From Sediminispirochaeta smaragdinae DSM 11293 (GTDB lineage Bacteria; Spirochaetota; Spirochaetia; DSM-16054; Sediminispirochaetaceae), in the NCBI RefSeq assembly GCF_000143985.1, contig NC_014364.1, forward strand, positions 3,596,001 to 3,660,000: a stretch of DNA of 64,000 bases. Direction: 5' to 3'. The notes beneath the pieces were generated by a model, which saw only the letters and a list, made by a program, of their open reading frames with translations, did no database searches and was not told where the DNA came from. Position numbers and translations under genes: made by a program. Numbering within the stretch: position 1 is the first letter of the stretch; each line of letters begins with the position of its first letter. Below are positions 62,124 to 64,000 of the stretch, in pieces.

Positions 62124-62396
62124 CTAATATATCTCATCATGTGTTCCAACATTGATTGGAATTATTTCTTTTTCCTTTATGATAAAATCTATTGTTATTC
62201 GATATATCATATTGATTGATACACTGTAATAATCTGATAGCTTACCTTCCAGCTTATGCAAGCGTAATGATGGATGCAGTGGATTTATTTCTAATAGTTT
62301 CAGTGTCTTTTTATATTGATTAAGAATTTCTGGATGCTTTTTTGCAAATGTCTTCGCCCTTTTTACATAACTTTCTGTAAAAATTAGTTTATACAC
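62124..62396 (-). CDS. RelE/YoeB-like mRNA interferase toxin
   Basis: A 90-residue type II toxin of the RelE superfamily: K-L-I-F-T-E-S-Y-V-K-R-A-K-T-F-A-K-K-H-P at the start, then L-R-L-H-K-L-E-G-K-L-S-D-Y-Y-S-V-S-I and M-I-Y-R-I-T, ending V-G-T-H-D-E-I-Y. It overlaps the antitoxin gene by 8 bp. It looks intact. Confidence 0.88.
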   Translation of the reverse strand: MYKLIFTESYVKRAKTFAKKHPEILNQYKKTLKLLEINPLHPSLRLHKLEGKLSDYYSVSINMIYRITIDFIIKEKEIIPINVGTHDEIY

Positions 62397-62646
62397 TTGT
62401 TATTCTCTTCATGTGATCATCAATTGATTCATCATAGATTCTCCCATTTTTTATATCTTCCTCCGACTCTTTTATCGCGGCTTCTAGTTCATATTCTCGT
62501 AATTGGCTGTATTCCTCTATGGATAGAACCACATATTTGTTTTTTCCGCGGACAGTGATGATGGCTTCATTATTGCGCGATGTAACCTCATCTATTATGG
62601 TAACACCTTTCGTTTTCAGCTCGTTTGCCGTTATGGTATTATTCAT
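62389..62646 (-). CDS. Phd/YefM-like antitoxin
   Basis: An 85-residue antitoxin with the N-terminal pattern I-T-A-N-E-L-K-T-K-G-V-T-I-I-D and A-I-I-T-V-R-G-K-N-K-Y-V-V-L-S-I-E-E-Y. The acidic C-terminal helix would cover the toxin. ATG 62646 has GAGGTG six bases upstream; GTG 62655 is an alternative. A perfect palindrome precedes it. Confidence 0.88.
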   Translation of the reverse strand: MNNTITANELKTKGVTIIDEVTSRNNEAIITVRGKNKYVVLSIEEYSQLREYELEAAIKESEEDIKNGRIYDESIDDHMKRITSV

Positions 62647-62668
62647 ACGATTCACCTCGCTTACATAG

Positions 62669-62682
62669 TACTATTAATAGTA
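62669..62682. promoter_or_regulatory. Perfect 14-bp palindrome, antitoxin operator candidate
   Basis: TACTATTAATAGTA is fully self-complementary and lies 23 bp before the antitoxin ATG in A/T-rich promoter DNA. Autorepression through such a site is usual for this family. Confidence 0.55.
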
Positions 62683-62685
62683 TTA

Positions 62686-62862
62686 TTAATCAATCGAAAA
62701 AAGACATATCACTTGCACCTTTATAATCCTTTTTATCGGAGACGTACATCCACCTAATTCATCCTTATCAATGAGTGTGAATAATTTTGCTGAACTTTCA
62801 TATTCATCACGCTTTATAAGTACATCAACTATGACATCTGAATCAATAAAAGGTTTGGCCAT
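62686..62862 (-). pseudogene. PIN-domain toxin fragment, internally deleted
   Basis: The frame starts A-K-P-F-I-D-S-D-V-I-V-D-V-L-I-K-R-D-E, the first strand and helix of a PIN (VapC-like) nuclease with its catalytic Asp. After G-C-T-S-P-I it passes into a shifted frame that reads D-K-K-D-Y-K-G-A-S-D-M, the end of a PIN domain. The middle two thirds, with the other acidic residues, are missing. ATG 62862 has no clear ribosome site. Confidence 0.65.
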
Positions 62863-62935
62863 TCAAATGCCGTACGTAAAGGCAGGAAATTTGTCATATG
62901 CTTCAGATGTGTGATCACATAATGGGCCGATGGCT

Positions 62936-63949
62936 CTAAAGGGAGCTTAAGGGGATGCGAATTTTGTAGGTAGTGCCGGAGGAGGTCCGGGATTCCACGG
63001 TGGCGGAAAGCATGTTTGCCACCTCGGTGATAATCCCCAGGCCGATAGCCGAGGGATAGTGAGTCTCTTCATCGGTATCGACCCCGTCGTCACTTACCAC
63101 CACCTCAAGGGAAGAAGAAGCCAGCTTAATGATTGTCACACTAATATGGCCCGTTTCCATATTGTGAAAGGCATGTTTGCCTGCACTGTTTACAAGTTCC
63201 TGAATCAGGATACTGACGAGAAACAGCTGCTGAATGTTCATGGTAAGATCTTCAACATAACCTTCGATCTCGATATGACGCTTTTTACTTTGAGACGAGA
63301 AGTATCGCAAAAGTTCTTCAATATAGGGACGAACGGGGACAACCCGGTAATCTGGAAATGTAAAAAGCTTATCGTAGAAAACACTCAACGAGGAAACCCG
63401 CTTCCGCGCATCTTCAAGGGCTTCATACGCAGTCTCAACCGTCAGAGCTTGTTCCTCAATCTTTAGGAGATCTGCGATAACCAGCAGCGTATACCGTATC
63501 CGATACTGGACCTCCTGAAAGAGTTGTTTATTTGTATCATTCAGCTTCTCAATCTCTCGTTCGGCGGCAAGCCTTGCCGATATATCCCTGCTTACCCCCA
63601 CAATTTCGCAGCAGCGGCAAGCCTTACCTGTAACGGCGATTGCCGTTATCTCAATATCCGCTATTGAGCCGTCCGAACGATAGTGTTGATATAACCCGAT
63701 TTGCGGTCCTTCCCGTTTTGAATCCGCCATAAGAGCATCATAGGAATCGGGAGTCAGAAGCCCTCGTATTCCAAGCTTCTTTGCGCTTTCTACCGTAAAG
63801 CCGAACACTTTTTCAACGGAAGGGCTGATATAGGATAGCGTTTCATGCTCAAGATCAATCGTCCAGACAACGGCTCCGGAAAACTCCGCGAGATACCAAT
63901 AGCGCCTGGCCTTTTCAAGTTCCTCGGATTGTGGTGAGTAGAGATCCAT
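62936..63949 (-). CDS. PAS - degenerate histidine-kinase-like protein
   Basis: A 337-residue soluble protein with a PAS domain (about 18-125) and a HisKA_2/HATPase-type kinase core. The dimerisation segment aligns with the family's E-I-H-H-R-V-K-N-N-L motif but reads E-V-Q-Y-R-I-R-Y-T-L (146-155): both His are lost. The ATP-site N-box reads E-L-V-N-S-A-G-K-H (251-259) where T-N-A is usual. The D-D-G and S-A-I-G-L-G-I boxes are kept. It is probably a pseudokinase sensor. No regulator gene is adjacent inside the window. Confidence 0.8.
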   Translation of the reverse strand: MDLYSPQSEELEKARRYWYLAEFSGAVVWTIDLEHETLSYISPSVEKVFGFTVESAKKLGIRGLLTPDSYDALMADSKREGPQIGLYQHYRSDGSIADIEITAIAVTGKACRCCEIVGVSRDISARLAAEREIEKLNDTNKQLFQEVQYRIRYTLLVIADLLKIEEQALTVETAYEALEDARKRVSSLSVFYDKLFTFPDYRVVPVRPYIEELLRYFSSQSKKRHIEIEGYVEDLTMNIQQLFLVSILIQELVNSAGKHAFHNMETGHISVTIIKLASSSLEVVVSDDGVDTDEETHYPSAIGLGIITEVANMLSATVESRTSSGTTYKIRIPLSSL

Positions 63950-64000
63950 GATAATCGAATGAAGATAGGATCTCCCCTCGATTCTTACCGGATTGGTGAT

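Overview
The window looks like the chromosome of a free-living, anaerobic, fermentative bacterium. A spirochaete of the Sediminispirochaeta/Spirochaeta type is my best guess. The signs are several HD-GYP and PAS signalling proteins, a surface lipoprotein with a loose lipobox, two CUT1 sugar/nucleoside ABC systems without their own ATPase gene, an ADP-dependent sugar kinase, and an amino-acid fermentation operon ending in Ptb/Buk. The taxonomic guess is inference; there is no rRNA gene here.

1-15.7 kb is mostly core. It holds an edge-truncated 7TM-PAS histidine kinase with a possible RBS-sequestering leader, a small DUF551-like gene, an NYN/OST-HTH protein, an HD-GYP phosphodiesterase, a GNAT, an ABC ATPase and a small membrane protein. 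A tight minus-strand operon iorA-iorB-ptb-buk-(XRE/cupin/Ptb fusion) follows, with a divergent Lrp regulator. It would convert aryl- or branched 2-oxoacids to acyl-CoA and then to acid plus ATP. Next come a large lipoprotein and an initiator tRNA-Met.

15.8-46.7 kb is accessory DNA. It carries two copies of a 143-bp MITE-like element, fragments of an ATPase-type transposition helper, a decaying XRE/ImmA-IrrE module in three states, MNT and HEPN fragments, a YefM/YoeB pair and short hairpin repeats. Three catabolic blocks sit between them: (a) a CUT1 ABC importer with a nucleoside phosphorylase and a GntR/UTRA regulator; (b) a BenE-like transporter with a NahE-type hydratase-aldolase and a GntR/FCD regulator; (c) a 13-kb LysR-associated cluster. 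Cluster (c) has a UbiD-type decarboxylase, a VdcD-type zinc protein and an LpdD-type prenylated-flavin chaperone. It also has a UGSC-like fusion protein whose U/C-G-S-C motif has become MGTS, an FAD oxidoreductase, a TAXI-TRAP importer, a UroD-like methyltransferase, an aldehyde dehydrogenase and an iron alcohol dehydrogenase. Its intergenic regions share a TATTC-N7-GAATA operator candidate. Block (c) is the best candidate for an undescribed pathway.

46.7-52 kb is a signalling block: PAS/HD-GYP, a chemoreceptor and a PAS/LuxR regulator. At 52.0-53.4 kb a divergent SDR/AraC pair has been fused and inactivated by deletion and frameshifts. At 53.5-60.6 kb two divergent operons form a sugar system: ABC importer plus class II aldolase on one side, DeoR - ADP-dependent kinase - DeoR on the other. 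The right end has a MATE exporter, a RelE-type toxin/antitoxin pair beside a broken PIN gene, and a histidine-kinase-like protein that lacks the phosphoacceptor His.
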